Source of the DNA: Pseudarthrobacter sp. W1I19
Lineage (GTDB): Bacteria > Actinomycetota > Actinomycetes > Actinomycetales > Micrococcaceae
Length of the DNA stretch: 64,000 bases
NCBI RefSeq assembly: GCF_030817835.1
Contig: NZ_JAUSZR010000001.1
Span: forward strand, 3,224,001 to 3,288,000
Direction: 5' to 3'
Positions 24,606 to 33,093 of the stretch are shown here, piece after piece. The translations under genes and the position numbers were made by a program. Each line of letters starts with the position of its first letter. The first letter of the stretch is position 1. Under the pieces are notes generated by a model that worked only from the letters and a program-made list of their open reading frames with translations, made no database searches and was not told the origin of the DNA.

Positions 24606-25982
24606 ATGATGCACTCCCCACCGGCCGGCCTTCGCCGCGCCAAAATTTCCCCCGACGGCGGCAGCCGGGACTTCAGCCGCCGCTCAGTACTTACGCTTGG
24701 AGCCGCAGCCGCGGCAGCGGCGTTCGGCCTGTCAGGATGCTCGGCTGTCCTGCCCGAAACCGATGTGGCTGCAGTGAACTTCGGGAAGAACCCGTCGGGC
24801 ACCATCCGCTTCTGGTGCCGGGCCACGGCCTTCAAGCCCGCCCAGCTCATCGTGGACAAGTACCACCGGGCCCAGCAGGCAGTGAGGATCCAGCTCACCG
24901 TCCTGCCGGAGGGCCAGATGACCACAAAGCTCGCCACCGCGATCCGGGGCGGCTCCGTGCCGGACGTCGTAGCCCCTGACTCTGTCACGACTCCCGTTTT
25001 CACCACCCGGGACGCCTTCACGGACCTCACACCGCTGATCAACGGGCTCCCCTACGCTGAGTACCTGAACAAGCCGCTCCTGGACGTGGCCTCCTTCGAC
25101 GGAAGAATCTACGGGCTCCCGGCCCTTTCCAACGTTTCCCAGCTGTTCTGGAACAAGGAACTCTACGAACAAGCTGGGCTAAACCCGGAAAAGGGCCCAG
25201 GCAACTACACCGAATACCTGGAGCACGCCGCGGCGGTTCAGTCCATCAACGGCGCCTCCGGAGTGACCTTCACCGGTAACTCCGCCGGCATCCTTGGCTA
25301 TGTGATCCAGCCGCATTTCTGGGCAGACCAGAGCCCGTTCTACACGGGACCGCTGGGCCGGCAGCAGGCGGCAGTGCTGGGCAACGAGCCGCTCCGCAGG
25401 ACGCTGGAGCTCTACCGCAGCTTCTACGCCCAAGGATTCGCCCAGCCAGGGGCCGAGGCAGACTCCGGTGCGGCGTGGGGGCAGGACTTCCTGAAAGGAA
25501 CTGTAGGGCTCTTCCCGGGGTCCTACGACCTGGTGGTAGGGGGTGCCACGCCTGATTTCCTGGACAAGCTCGGTGTCAGCGCCTTTCCGGGACCCGACGG
25601 AAACTTTTCCCAGTTTTCCGGCGGAGCCGTGTTGTCCATCCCCCGCGGCGCCGCGAATCCGGGCGCCGCCTGGGATTTCATCCGCTTCGTGGGCGAGCTT
25701 GAACAGCAGTCCGAACTGGCCGCCTTGGGCTGGTATCCGGTCCGCAGCGACATCCTCAAGACGGGCTTCACCGAGAAATTCCCACTTATGGTTCCGGGCA
25801 TGGAGCGCATGAACGAAGGCTTCGCTGCTCCTACAACGCTGTACACACAGCTCACCAACACCGTGCAGTCGCCTTGGCTTGCGATGTTCCGCGAAGCAGT
25901 CTTCAGCAAAGACGCCCTCGATGACGTTCTTCACCGGGCGCATGAAGAGACTGCCCGAGTTCTGAAGGTGAATCAGGCATGA
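24606..25982 (+). CDS. ABC transporter substrate-binding lipoprotein (sugar type)
   Basis: A 458-residue family 1 extracellular solute-binding protein. The signal is of the twin-arginine lipoprotein kind: RRSVLTLGAAAAAAAFGLSGC, with lipobox LSGC at Cys45. The mature part has typical sugar-binding features such as TIRFWCRATAFKPAQLIVDKYH, GSVPDVVAPD and FSGGAVLSIPRGAANPGAAWDFIRF. It captures an oligosaccharide outside the cell for the two permeases that follow (4-nt ATGA overlap with the first). With the GH127 enzyme in the same operon, a beta-L-arabinofuranosyl-containing ligand is the best guess. Confidence 0.9.
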   Translation: MMHSPPAGLRRAKISPDGGSRDFSRRSVLTLGAAAAAAAFGLSGCSAVLPETDVAAVNFGKNPSGTIRFWCRATAFKPAQLIVDKYHRAQQAVRIQLTVLPEGQMTTKLATAIRGGSVPDVVAPDSVTTPVFTTRDAFTDLTPLINGLPYAEYLNKPLLDVASFDGRIYGLPALSNVSQLFWNKELYEQAGLNPEKGPGNYTEYLEHAAAVQSINGASGVTFTGNSAGILGYVIQPHFWADQSPFYTGPLGRQQAAVLGNEPLRRTLELYRSFYAQGFAQPGAEADSGAAWGQDFLKGTVGLFPGSYDLVVGGATPDFLDKLGVSAFPGPDGNFSQFSGGAVLSIPRGAANPGAAWDFIRFVGELEQQSELAALGWYPVRSDILKTGFTEKFPLMVPGMERMNEGFAAPTTLYTQLTNTVQSPWLAMFREAVFSKDALDDVLHRAHEETARVLKVNQA

Positions 25983-26902
25983 AAACCGCAACCCCGTACC
26001 AGACCCAACCCCGTGCCGGTGAAAAGGCACCCCGGCGCGCATCGCGCCGCGATTCCTACACCGGCATGCTGATGCTCGCCCCGGCCGTGCTCCTCGTCGC
26101 TGTTTTCGTCATCGTTCCGCTGGTGTTTGCCGTGGTCATCTCCCTGACCAACTGGCCGCTGGTGGGCGAAGTGGAGTTCAACGGGATCGAGAACTACGTC
26201 ACCGCCTTCGCCGACACCGTGTTCTGGGGATCCATCCTCTACACGCTGGGTTTCGCCGTCATCTCCACAGCCCTGGGGATCACCGTGGGCTACCTGCTCG
26301 CCATGCTTGTCCGCTCCAACCGCAGAGGTGCCGGGCTCATCCGCACTGCAGTGTTCCTGCCCTACGTCATCGGCATCACCTCCTTAAGCTTCGTGGCCAT
26401 CCTGGAGTTCCGGCCGGACAGCGGCGCGCTGGACCAGCTGCTCCTTAACCTCGGCATCACCCCGGCGCCCACGGCCTGGCTCCTGGACGGCACCAGCGCC
26501 ACAGTGCTGATAGTCCTCCTGGGCGCCTACGTGGGCGCCGGCTTCACCATGATCATCCTTATGTCCGGCATGCAGAGCATCCCGGACGAACTCTACGAAT
26601 CCGCCCAGATAGACGGCGCCGGACGGTGGAAGCAGGAATTCCTGGTCACTGTGCCGCTGCTCAAGCGGTACCTCGGGCTGCTGACGGTGATGGGCTTCAT
26701 CGGCGCCATCCTCGCCTTCACCCAGTTCTTCATCATCACCGGCGGAGGCCCGGGAACAGACACCCTCACCACCATGCTCTACGTCTACAACAAGGCCTTC
26801 GGCGACCTGCAGGTGGGTTACGCAACCGCCTTGTCCTTCGTCGTCGTCGTCATCGCAGCAGGCCTCACCCTCATCCAGTTCCGCGTCATGCGCGAGGACT
26901 GA
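25979..26902 (+). CDS. ABC sugar permease (MalF/UgpA type)
   Basis: A 307-residue binding-protein-dependent transport inner-membrane component with six predicted helices. The conserved cytoplasmic EAA loop is visible as ELYESAQIDGAGRWKQEFLVTVPLLKR (about 203-229), which docks the ATPase. The N-terminus carries an Arg-rich tail before the first helix (MLMLAPAVLLVAVFVIV). It overlaps the substrate-binding protein gene by 4 nt and is followed by the second permease. No ATPase gene is present in the operon, so a shared MsiK/MalK-type ATPase encoded elsewhere is expected, as is common in actinobacteria. Confidence 0.9.
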   Translation: MKTATPYQTQPRAGEKAPRRASRRDSYTGMLMLAPAVLLVAVFVIVPLVFAVVISLTNWPLVGEVEFNGIENYVTAFADTVFWGSILYTLGFAVISTALGITVGYLLAMLVRSNRRGAGLIRTAVFLPYVIGITSLSFVAILEFRPDSGALDQLLLNLGITPAPTAWLLDGTSATVLIVLLGAYVGAGFTMIILMSGMQSIPDELYESAQIDGAGRWKQEFLVTVPLLKRYLGLLTVMGFIGAILAFTQFFIITGGGPGTDTLTTMLYVYNKAFGDLQVGYATALSFVVVVIAAGLTLIQFRVMRED

Positions 26903-26942
26903 CAAACACACTCTTCGTCCGGGTCCGATCAAAGGAGATATC

Positions 26943-27863
26943 GTGACAACTTCCATCCAAGCGCCGCCGCGGGTTACATCGCGGCTGGCCGGCACTCCCC
27001 CTAACGCCCCCCACGCGAAAAAAGCCACTGCATCGGCACGGTTCAGGACGGTACTGTACGCGCTCATCGGCACCGTGGTATCGGTACTCTTCGTTGCCCC
27101 GGTCCTCTGGTCAGTCCTCCGTTCCCTTCAGCCCGGAGACCAGATTGCGGGCCCTGCGGCGGGGCAATCGTTCACGGACCTGTCCCTGGACAACTACATC
27201 GGCCTCATCAACAACATCGGCGCCGGCTCCTACATCTGGAACAGCCTGACCATCGCGCTGGGCTCCGCGGTGCTGAGCGTGGTGGTCACTACCCTTGCCG
27301 CCTACGCCCTGGTCAACTACCCGTTCCGCGGCTCGAACCTGGCGTTCGCGCTCATCCTGCTGACCATGATGGTCCCCTTCCAGGCCATCCTGACGCCGCT
27401 CTTCCTGGAGATGAACGCCCTGGGCCTGACGGACTCGCTGGCCGGGATCATCGTTTTCCACCTCACCTTCAACCTCCCCTTCGGCGTCTTCCTGATGAGG
27501 AACTCCTTCGCCCAGATTCCGGCAGAGGTTGTGGAAGCGGCACGGATCGATGGCGCGGGTCCCCTCCGGATCCTGTTCTCCGTACTGAGGCCAATGATTG
27601 TCCCCGGAGCCGTGACCGTATTCCTCTTCGCGTTCCTCGGCGCCTGGGGAGACTTCATCGGTGCGCTGACTTTCCTGACCCGGCAGGAGCTCTTCACACT
27701 GCCCGTGGCGGTGGAAAATGTCGCGTCCGGCGCGTTCGGAACGGTGAATTACGGCTACGTCATCGCAGGCGCGGTATTGCTGATGCTCCCCTGCCTCATC
27801 CTCTACGCAGCCGTCCAGCGGTACTACGTGCGGGGCCTCGTCGCGGGGGCCGTCAAGGGCTAA
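26943..27863 (+). CDS. ABC sugar permease (MalG/UgpE type)
   Basis: A 306-residue second permease with a GTG start behind AAAGGAG (5-nt spacing). Six helices are predicted, and the EAA loop is VVEAARIDGAGPLRILFSVLRPM (about 198-220). It pairs with the preceding permease to form the membrane channel for the GH127-associated sugar. The first 35 residues are an unusually long Pro/Ala/Lys-rich cytoplasmic tail. The GH127 gene starts 52 nt downstream. Confidence 0.9.
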   Translation: MTTSIQAPPRVTSRLAGTPPNAPHAKKATASARFRTVLYALIGTVVSVLFVAPVLWSVLRSLQPGDQIAGPAAGQSFTDLSLDNYIGLINNIGAGSYIWNSLTIALGSAVLSVVVTTLAAYALVNYPFRGSNLAFALILLTMMVPFQAILTPLFLEMNALGLTDSLAGIIVFHLTFNLPFGVFLMRNSFAQIPAEVVEAARIDGAGPLRILFSVLRPMIVPGAVTVFLFAFLGAWGDFIGALTFLTRQELFTLPVAVENVASGAFGTVNYGYVIAGAVLLMLPCLILYAAVQRYYVRGLVAGAVKG

Positions 27864-27915
27864 GAACCCGCCGTCCCGCTCCTCACACACCCAAGCCAAG
27901 AAAGCCGCACTTCCC

Positions 27916-30237
27916 ATGCACCCCACCACCGCCTTCGCGGAAACTACCCTGCCGCCGTCGTCCTTCCCTTTGAGCAGCGTCCGGCTGCTGGCCGGCGACT
28001 TCAAGAACGCGCAGGACACCAGCATCCGCTATGTCCTGGCACTGGACGCCGACCGCCTCTGTGCGCCCTACCGCAGGGAAGCAGGACTTACGACGACGGC
28101 GGCTGCTTACGGCGGGTGGGAATCCGACGGCATGGGAGGACACATCGGCGGGCACTACCTCTCTGCCTGCGCGCAGCTGTTTGCGGCAACGGGCGATGCC
28201 CGTTTGCTCGAGCGGCTGCAATACGTCCTGGGCGTGTTCGAAGAGTGCCAGGACGCGGCCGGCACCGGGTACCTGGGCGGGGTTCCGGGCGGGCGCCGCC
28301 TCGGCGACGAACTCCGGGCAGGAGAGATTGATGCGGACATTTTCACGCTGAACGGGCGCTGGGTCCCGCTGTACAACCTGCACAAGACCTTTGCCGGGCT
28401 CCTCGATGCCTACACGTATGCCGGGGCGGAATCCGCCCTGCGGATGCTGACCCGTCTGGCGGACTGGTGGCTTACGGTTTCGGCCGGCCTGGACGATGCC
28501 TTGTTCGAGGAAGTCCTGGCCACTGAGTTTGGCGGCATGAACGACACCCTGACGTCCCTTGCCCAGCTGACGGGGCGGGAGGACTACCTGCGCGAGGCCG
28601 ATCGTTTTTCCCACCGGGCCGTCCTGGAGCCCCTGGCCGCGGGCCATGACCGGCTGGACGGGCTGCACGCTAACACGCAGATACCCAAAGTGGTGGGGTA
28701 CGAACGGTACGCGCAGGCCACGGGCAGCCACGAGCACCTCAAAGCGGCAGACTTCTTCTGGCACACCGTCACCCGTCAGCGGACTGTATCGATCGGGGGC
28801 AACAGCGTCCGGGAGCATTTCCACCCGTCGCGCGATTTCACCCCCATGATCCTGGACGTCCAGGGGCCGGAGACCTGCAACACCTACAACATGCTGAAGC
28901 TCGCCAAGCTGCGCTTCGAGCGGACCGGCCACCCCGCAGCGGTGGCGTTCTACGAGCGCGCCACCTTCAACCACATCCTCTCCTCCCAGCACCCGGAGCG
29001 CGGCGGGTTCGTGTACTTCACGCCGATGCGTCCGTCCCACTACCGGGTGTACTCCACCGTCCATGAGTCCATGTGGTGCTGTGTGGGCTCCGGCCTGGAA
29101 AACCATGCCCGCTACGGTGAGCTGATCTACAGCCACAGTGGCGGCGACCTGGCGGTGAACCTCTATATCGCCTCGGAGCTCACTTGGGCCGAACGAGGCG
29201 TGACGGTGCGAATGGAGACCGTTTTCCCGTACTCCGACACCGTCCGGCTGAGGGTCACGGCGGACAGTCCCACAGCCTTCACCCTGCAGCTGCGCCGCCC
29301 GGAATGGGCGACGGCCATGGAGATTCGTGTCCAAGACGCTGCCGGCGGGCGGCCGCATGCGCAGGCAGTGGAGGGGGACGCCGGCTTCGTCCATCGCGTG
29401 TGGGAGGGAACCACCACGGTCTCCGTCCGGCTGCGGGCCGACATCACTGCCGAAGCCTTGCCCGACGGTTCTCCCTGGGTTTCCTTCCTCTACGGCCCAG
29501 TGGTCCTCGCCGCCCGTGAGGGAACCACCGGTGTGGAATCTTTCGAGGCGCCGGACGAGCGGTTGGGCCATGTTGCCTCGGGTTCCCAGGATCCCTTGGC
29601 CGGGACACCAGTGGTGGTGGGAGTAGACCCAGCGGCCGCCGTCGAACTGTCCAACCGCGCGGACCTTACTGCGGAACTGACCGCCGTCCGGAATGGCGCA
29701 ACCGTTCGGCTCACGCTCGAACCGTTCGCCGGGATCCACGACGAGCGCTACACCGTGTACTGGCCCACGGGTGCCTCCGCCGCCGGGGTACGGACGGCCG
29801 AACTTGCCGCAGCTGATGCGGCCACGGCCACGAGTGGCGGTGTGATCGACGCCCTGACCGCCGGTGAGCAGCAGCCGGAGGCCGACCACTTCTTCGCCGG
29901 TGAAGCCACCCGGGCCGGCGGCCAGGACGGAGTGCACTGGCGCAACGCAACGGGCTGGTTCTCATATGTCCTCAGGGATCCCAACGGAAGGGCCGCCTCC
30001 TTGAGGGTGAGGATGCGGCCTGATACAGGACGCGGGCAGCGGATCAGCCTCAACGGTGTGCCGCTGACCGAGGCATTGAGTTCCGGCACGGATCAGGGCA
30101 CTGAGGTTATTGAATACGCCGTTCCGGCAGAGGCAAGGACTGAAGAGTCCGGGGCACTCGTGTTCGCCGTCCATGCCCTCTCCGGCACCGCCACCGGCGA
30201 CCTGCTCTCCGTCGAGTTGCTCGGGGAGGCGGGTTGA
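27916..30237 (+). CDS. Beta-L-arabinofuranosidase, glycoside hydrolase family 127
   Basis: A 773-residue GH127 enzyme (former DUF1680) with an N-terminal alpha/alpha barrel and C-terminal beta domains. The zinc/catalytic site known from HypBA1 is recognisable: Glu319 and Cys321 in GPETCNTYN, and Cys388-Cys389 in MWCCVGSG, one being the thiol nucleophile; Glu300 in NSVREHF is the probable acid/base. There is no signal peptide, so it should act in the cytoplasm on imported oligosaccharides, releasing L-arabinose. About 100 extra C-terminal residues (after about 660) form an additional beta-rich module. Last gene of the LacI-controlled operon. Confidence 0.92.
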   Translation: MHPTTAFAETTLPPSSFPLSSVRLLAGDFKNAQDTSIRYVLALDADRLCAPYRREAGLTTTAAAYGGWESDGMGGHIGGHYLSACAQLFAATGDARLLERLQYVLGVFEECQDAAGTGYLGGVPGGRRLGDELRAGEIDADIFTLNGRWVPLYNLHKTFAGLLDAYTYAGAESALRMLTRLADWWLTVSAGLDDALFEEVLATEFGGMNDTLTSLAQLTGREDYLREADRFSHRAVLEPLAAGHDRLDGLHANTQIPKVVGYERYAQATGSHEHLKAADFFWHTVTRQRTVSIGGNSVREHFHPSRDFTPMILDVQGPETCNTYNMLKLAKLRFERTGHPAAVAFYERATFNHILSSQHPERGGFVYFTPMRPSHYRVYSTVHESMWCCVGSGLENHARYGELIYSHSGGDLAVNLYIASELTWAERGVTVRMETVFPYSDTVRLRVTADSPTAFTLQLRRPEWATAMEIRVQDAAGGRPHAQAVEGDAGFVHRVWEGTTTVSVRLRADITAEALPDGSPWVSFLYGPVVLAAREGTTGVESFEAPDERLGHVASGSQDPLAGTPVVVGVDPAAAVELSNRADLTAELTAVRNGATVRLTLEPFAGIHDERYTVYWPTGASAAGVRTAELAAADAATATSGGVIDALTAGEQQPEADHFFAGEATRAGGQDGVHWRNATGWFSYVLRDPNGRAASLRVRMRPDTGRGQRISLNGVPLTEALSSGTDQGTEVIEYAVPAEARTEESGALVFAVHALSGTATGDLLSVELLGEAG

Positions 30238-30688
30238 TGGGGTTGCTTGGTCTTCCGCTTGGTCGGGTGCCAGCAACTGCCTTTTACAAGTAGGCCACTA
30301 GCAGGTGATCACACTCAAGGCAATGAAGGCTTGGCGAATGGACTCCTCGGAAAGCCGCGCCAGTGGGACACTCGACCGCCGGCTGGCAAACTGTGTGCGC
30401 CTCAGGTGGGAATGATCCGGATATGCCCCAGCCGGAGGTACTTCAGTGTGCGCTCTCCGCGAGCATTACATTAGACCTCGATAGCCGGGTATTCGTCAGT
30501 TTGGGCCAGCCGCGCCGAATTCTCAATGGCTTTTTAGGCCATCACCCTTACTGCGGCATTGTGCTTTCACCTGCCGATCCTGGCCTCAAGCTAAGTCCCC
30601 AATCGGACCTCTAGACCCTGCTGTTCGCTTGCCCTATCGTTGGGGAACCGATCACAGTCGACCGGAAGCTCCGTACTGGAGGTGCATG
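30238..30688. other. Intergenic region, no gene seen
   Basis: This 451-nt gap lies between the GH127 operon and the molybdoenzyme operon. Base use is less biased than in the genes. Several short open frames exist but none shows a family match or a ribosome site. No clear terminator hairpin was found. Confidence 0.5.
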
Positions 30689-31282
30689 ATGGGCATCATT
30701 TCGTCCGGTTTTCATGGAAAACGGCACTCCGGCAATCCAGCCTTACCTCCGGGCCAGTACGAGACGGCGAGTTTTCCGGTCCTGAGCGCCGGACCTGCAC
30801 CGCACATCCCCCAAGGTGACTGGGAATTCTTCATCACTACTGAAGCTGGTCTGCGGCATGCCTGGTCGTGGGAGGCGTTTATGGACCTTCCGCAGGTTGA
30901 CATCCCCACTGACATCCATTGCGTTACCAGCTGGTCCAAGCTGGGCACCACGTGGCGGGGCGTATCCATGGACACGTTGTTCGAGGATGTGGAAACGAGC
31001 TGCGGGTATACGACGGCCCTCTCTTATGGCGGCTACACCACCAATATTCCGCTGCCGGATCTCTTGGGCGGCCGGTCCTGGGTGGTTTGGGAATTCGACG
31101 GTGAGCCGTTGGAGCGCGCCCACGGCGGACCCGCCCGGCTGCTTGTGCCGCACTTGTACTTTTGGAAGAGTGCAAAGTGGGTCAACGGCCTTGAACTCAC
31201 GCCGACCGATATCCCGGGCTTCTGGGAATCCAACGGGTACCACCTCCACGGCGACCCGTGGCGCGAAGAGCGGTATTCATGA
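30689..31282 (+). CDS. Sulfite oxidase-like molybdopterin-dependent oxidoreductase
   Basis: A 197-residue single-domain protein of the sulfite oxidase/YedY molybdopterin-binding fold. The molybdenum-ligating cysteine is expected in DIHCVTSWSKLGTTWRGV (Cys78), and WEFDGEPLERAHGGPARLLVPHLYFWKSAKW (about 137-167) forms the cofactor pocket. There is no Tat signal, so it acts in the cytoplasm. ATG 30689 is chosen over the adjacent ATG for better spacing from GGAGG. The ferredoxin-reductase-like gene follows 10 nt later and a DUF6510 gene overlaps that. This trio recurs in actinobacteria and likely forms a small electron-transfer system with unknown substrate. Confidence 0.88.
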   Translation: MGIISSGFHGKRHSGNPALPPGQYETASFPVLSAGPAPHIPQGDWEFFITTEAGLRHAWSWEAFMDLPQVDIPTDIHCVTSWSKLGTTWRGVSMDTLFEDVETSCGYTTALSYGGYTTNIPLPDLLGGRSWVVWEFDGEPLERAHGGPARLLVPHLYFWKSAKWVNGLELTPTDIPGFWESNGYHLHGDPWREERYS

Positions 31283-31292
31283 GGCCGCAACA

Positions 31293-32030
31293 ATGACCGG
31301 GCTCTGGCGCGTCGCCGAAGTGGTCAGCGGCGTGCCCGAATCGGAAACGTCCAGAACCATCGGCCTGCGGGTTGACGGTTTGATGGGCAACCTCGCCGGA
31401 CAGCACATCGATATCCGGCTTACGGCGGACGACGGTTATTCGGCGGTCCGCTCCTACTCCGTGGCGACGGCCGGCACGGATGAGCTCCTGGAGATCACTG
31501 TTGACGAATTGCCTGACGGTGAAGTCTCCCCCTATCTGGTCAGGGATGTTGCCATCGGCGACCAGCTGGAGATCCGTGGCCCTGTGGGCGGCTGGTTCGT
31601 CTGGCGTCCGACGGATACGAACCCGGTGCAGCTGATCGCGGGCGGATCCGGCATCGTGCCGCTGATGTCCATGATCCGGGCGCATGAGGCCTCGGAAAAC
31701 CCATCCCAGTTCCGGCTGTTGTATTCACTCAAGTCACCCAAGGCGGGGTTCTACCGCGAAGAGCTGCTGACCTTGAGCCGGGAATCCCCCAAACTGACCG
31801 TGGACTATGTCTACACACGCGAAGCGCCACCGGGCTGGTCGGCGACTCCTCAACGGCTCACGGCGGAGGTGCTTCTGGCGAGTATCCTGCCGGCGGACCC
31901 TGCACCTGACATCTTTATTTGTGGCCAGACTGTCTTCGTCGAAACGGTCGCAGAATGGCTGGTCCAGGCAGGCTATCCCGCCGCCTCGATCAAGACCGAA
32001 CGCTTCGGCGGAACGGGAGGAACCCTGTGA
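31293..32030 (+). CDS. FAD-binding oxidoreductase (ferredoxin-NADP reductase-like)
   Basis: A 245-residue flavoprotein of the ferredoxin reductase family. RSYSVATA (about 53-60) is the FAD-binding R-x-Y-S motif, GDQLEIRGPVGGWF leads into the NAD(P) domain, GGSGIVPLMSMIR is the pyrophosphate-binding loop, and FICGQTVFVETVAEWL is the C-terminal CG motif. It lacks an iron-sulfur domain, so it likely passes electrons from NAD(P)H directly to the molybdoenzyme encoded just upstream. ATG 31293 follows a GAGG site. Its stop overlaps the GTG start of the next gene. Confidence 0.88.
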   Translation: MTGLWRVAEVVSGVPESETSRTIGLRVDGLMGNLAGQHIDIRLTADDGYSAVRSYSVATAGTDELLEITVDELPDGEVSPYLVRDVAIGDQLEIRGPVGGWFVWRPTDTNPVQLIAGGSGIVPLMSMIRAHEASENPSQFRLLYSLKSPKAGFYREELLTLSRESPKLTVDYVYTREAPPGWSATPQRLTAEVLLASILPADPAPDIFICGQTVFVETVAEWLVQAGYPAASIKTERFGGTGGTL

Positions 32031-32368
32031 GCGGCAAACACGCTATCCCCGGAGCTGAGAACCCGGGCGCTGAGGACCGGGACATCGCCGGTAGTGAGCA
32101 CAACCCGATACCCCATCTCGATGGAAACGCGGCGGCAGGACCCCTGTGGGAAGTGTTCCGCTTCGATATCGTCGCGGCGATCGGACGGTGCAAGCACTGC
32201 GGCGCGGTCCGGGCCTTCGCGGAGGCAAGGGTCTACGCTGACGCCCCGGGCATCGTGGTGCGCTGCAGTTCCTGCGAGGGCGTCCTGTTGCGCCTGGTGG
32301 AGACTCCCACCCAGTACTGGCTCGACCTCAGCGGACTCAGCTACCTGCAGATCGACCGCGAGGGCTAG
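32027..32368 (+). CDS. DUF6510 family protein (zinc-ribbon-like)
   Basis: A 113-residue protein with a GTG start overlapping the preceding stop by 4 nt. Residues about 47-85 contain two Cys pairs, GRCKHCGA and VRCSSCEGV, forming a likely zinc ribbon. The first 40 residues are acidic and probably disordered. The family has no established function, but its fixed place behind the molybdoenzyme and flavoprotein suggests an accessory or assembly role. Confidence 0.75.
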   Translation: MSGKHAIPGAENPGAEDRDIAGSEHNPIPHLDGNAAAGPLWEVFRFDIVAAIGRCKHCGAVRAFAEARVYADAPGIVVRCSSCEGVLLRLVETPTQYWLDLSGLSYLQIDREG

Positions 32369-32476
32369 GGTTCTACGACCATAGCGACGGGGCGATATTC
32401 GTCGACCAGGCACGACGCCGGGAATCACCGTGGTGTTCCAGCCCGCCGTGGCCAGCGGGCTGGCCCTCGTCCTCCA

Positions 32477-32807
32477 TCAGTGTGCCAAGTCGAGAAAGGC
32501 GGCGAGCGATTGCTCAACAGCAACCATGGTTTCGGAATCGATTCGGCCTATTCGCTGGCTGAGGTTAGCGCGTCGTACGGTTGTCAGCTTGGCCACCATG
32601 ATCTGACTGCTCGGTGCCAACCAACCCTGTCAAGGAACTGGGGTTCACCGTCAGCCGGAGCAATGGAGCGTCCGTGAGGTGCGAGGTCAGCGGGAGAAGG
32701 GTGATCGATTCTGATGCGGCAAACAGGTCATCCTGCATGATGAGCGCCGGCCGCGGTTTCTGCGCATACGTTCTGCCCCATACCGTCCAGAGCTCACCAC
32801 GATTCAC
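32477..32807 (-). pseudogene. MazF/PemK-type toxin gene, frameshifted
   Basis: The first 60 residues fit a MazF-type endoribonuclease toxin: RGELWTVWG, KPRPALIMQDD, and SITLLPLTSHLTDAPLLRLTV. Near 32618 one extra base throws the frame, and the protein as encoded ends early at 32565 (80 residues). The expected C-terminal half, SQIMVAKLTTVRRANLSQRIG, then IGRIDSETMVAVEQSLAAFL, is present in the next frame and ends at 32477. Restoring one base would give a toxin of normal length (about 109 residues). It overlaps the antitoxin gene by 4 nt. A broken toxin beside an intact antitoxin suggests inactivation. Confidence 0.8.
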
Positions 32808-33007
32808 TCCGGCAAGTCTTCCGAGATCTGCTCGATGAAGTCCTGATCGTCGCAGGCACGCTCGGCAGCGGCAACCTCCAGCGCCTGACGTTCAGCCTCC
32901 CGACTGAACTCGTCCGTGCGCGCGTCCGGCACCCACATCTGAATCTGCCGGAAGCCCCGTTCGCGCATTGCGGCACGGTGACGGGCAACTCGATCCCTAA
33001 CGCCCAT
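32804..33007 (-). CDS. MazE-like antitoxin (DUF3018)
   Basis: A 67-residue antitoxin with the DUF3018 pattern: RVARHRAAMRERGFRQIQMWVPDARTDEFSREAERQ. The N-terminal half is the DNA-binding part and the acidic C-terminal tail (DDQDFIEQISEDLPE) the toxin-neutralising part. It lies first in the pair, overlapping the toxin gene by 4 nt, and a perfect 14-bp palindrome sits 8 nt upstream of its start, consistent with autoregulation. The gene appears intact although its toxin is frameshifted. Confidence 0.8.
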   Translation of the reverse strand: MGVRDRVARHRAAMRERGFRQIQMWVPDARTDEFSREAERQALEVAAAERACDDQDFIEQISEDLPE

Positions 33008-33014
33008 TGCCCGA

Positions 33015-33028
33015 CGTTACATGTAACG
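33015..33028. promoter_or_regulatory. 14-bp perfect palindrome, probable antitoxin operator
   Basis: CGTTACATGTAACG reads identically on both strands and ends 8 nt before the antitoxin start. Position and symmetry fit a toxin-antitoxin autoregulatory operator. Confidence 0.6.
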
Positions 33029-33093
33029 CTTTGACCTGTCACTCATGTTGTTGCCATGCGGTGCTAAAACAAAAAGAGATTACGCCCAGCCGG

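Noticed and set aside
27883..29937. Long minus-strand open frame (684 codons) opposite the GH127 gene
   Set aside because: Antisense shadow of a gene with intact catalytic residues; low-complexity Gly/Arg/Val composition and no start site support.
30238..30688. Short open frames between the GH127 and molybdoenzyme operons
   Set aside because: No ribosome site, no family similarity and irregular codon use.
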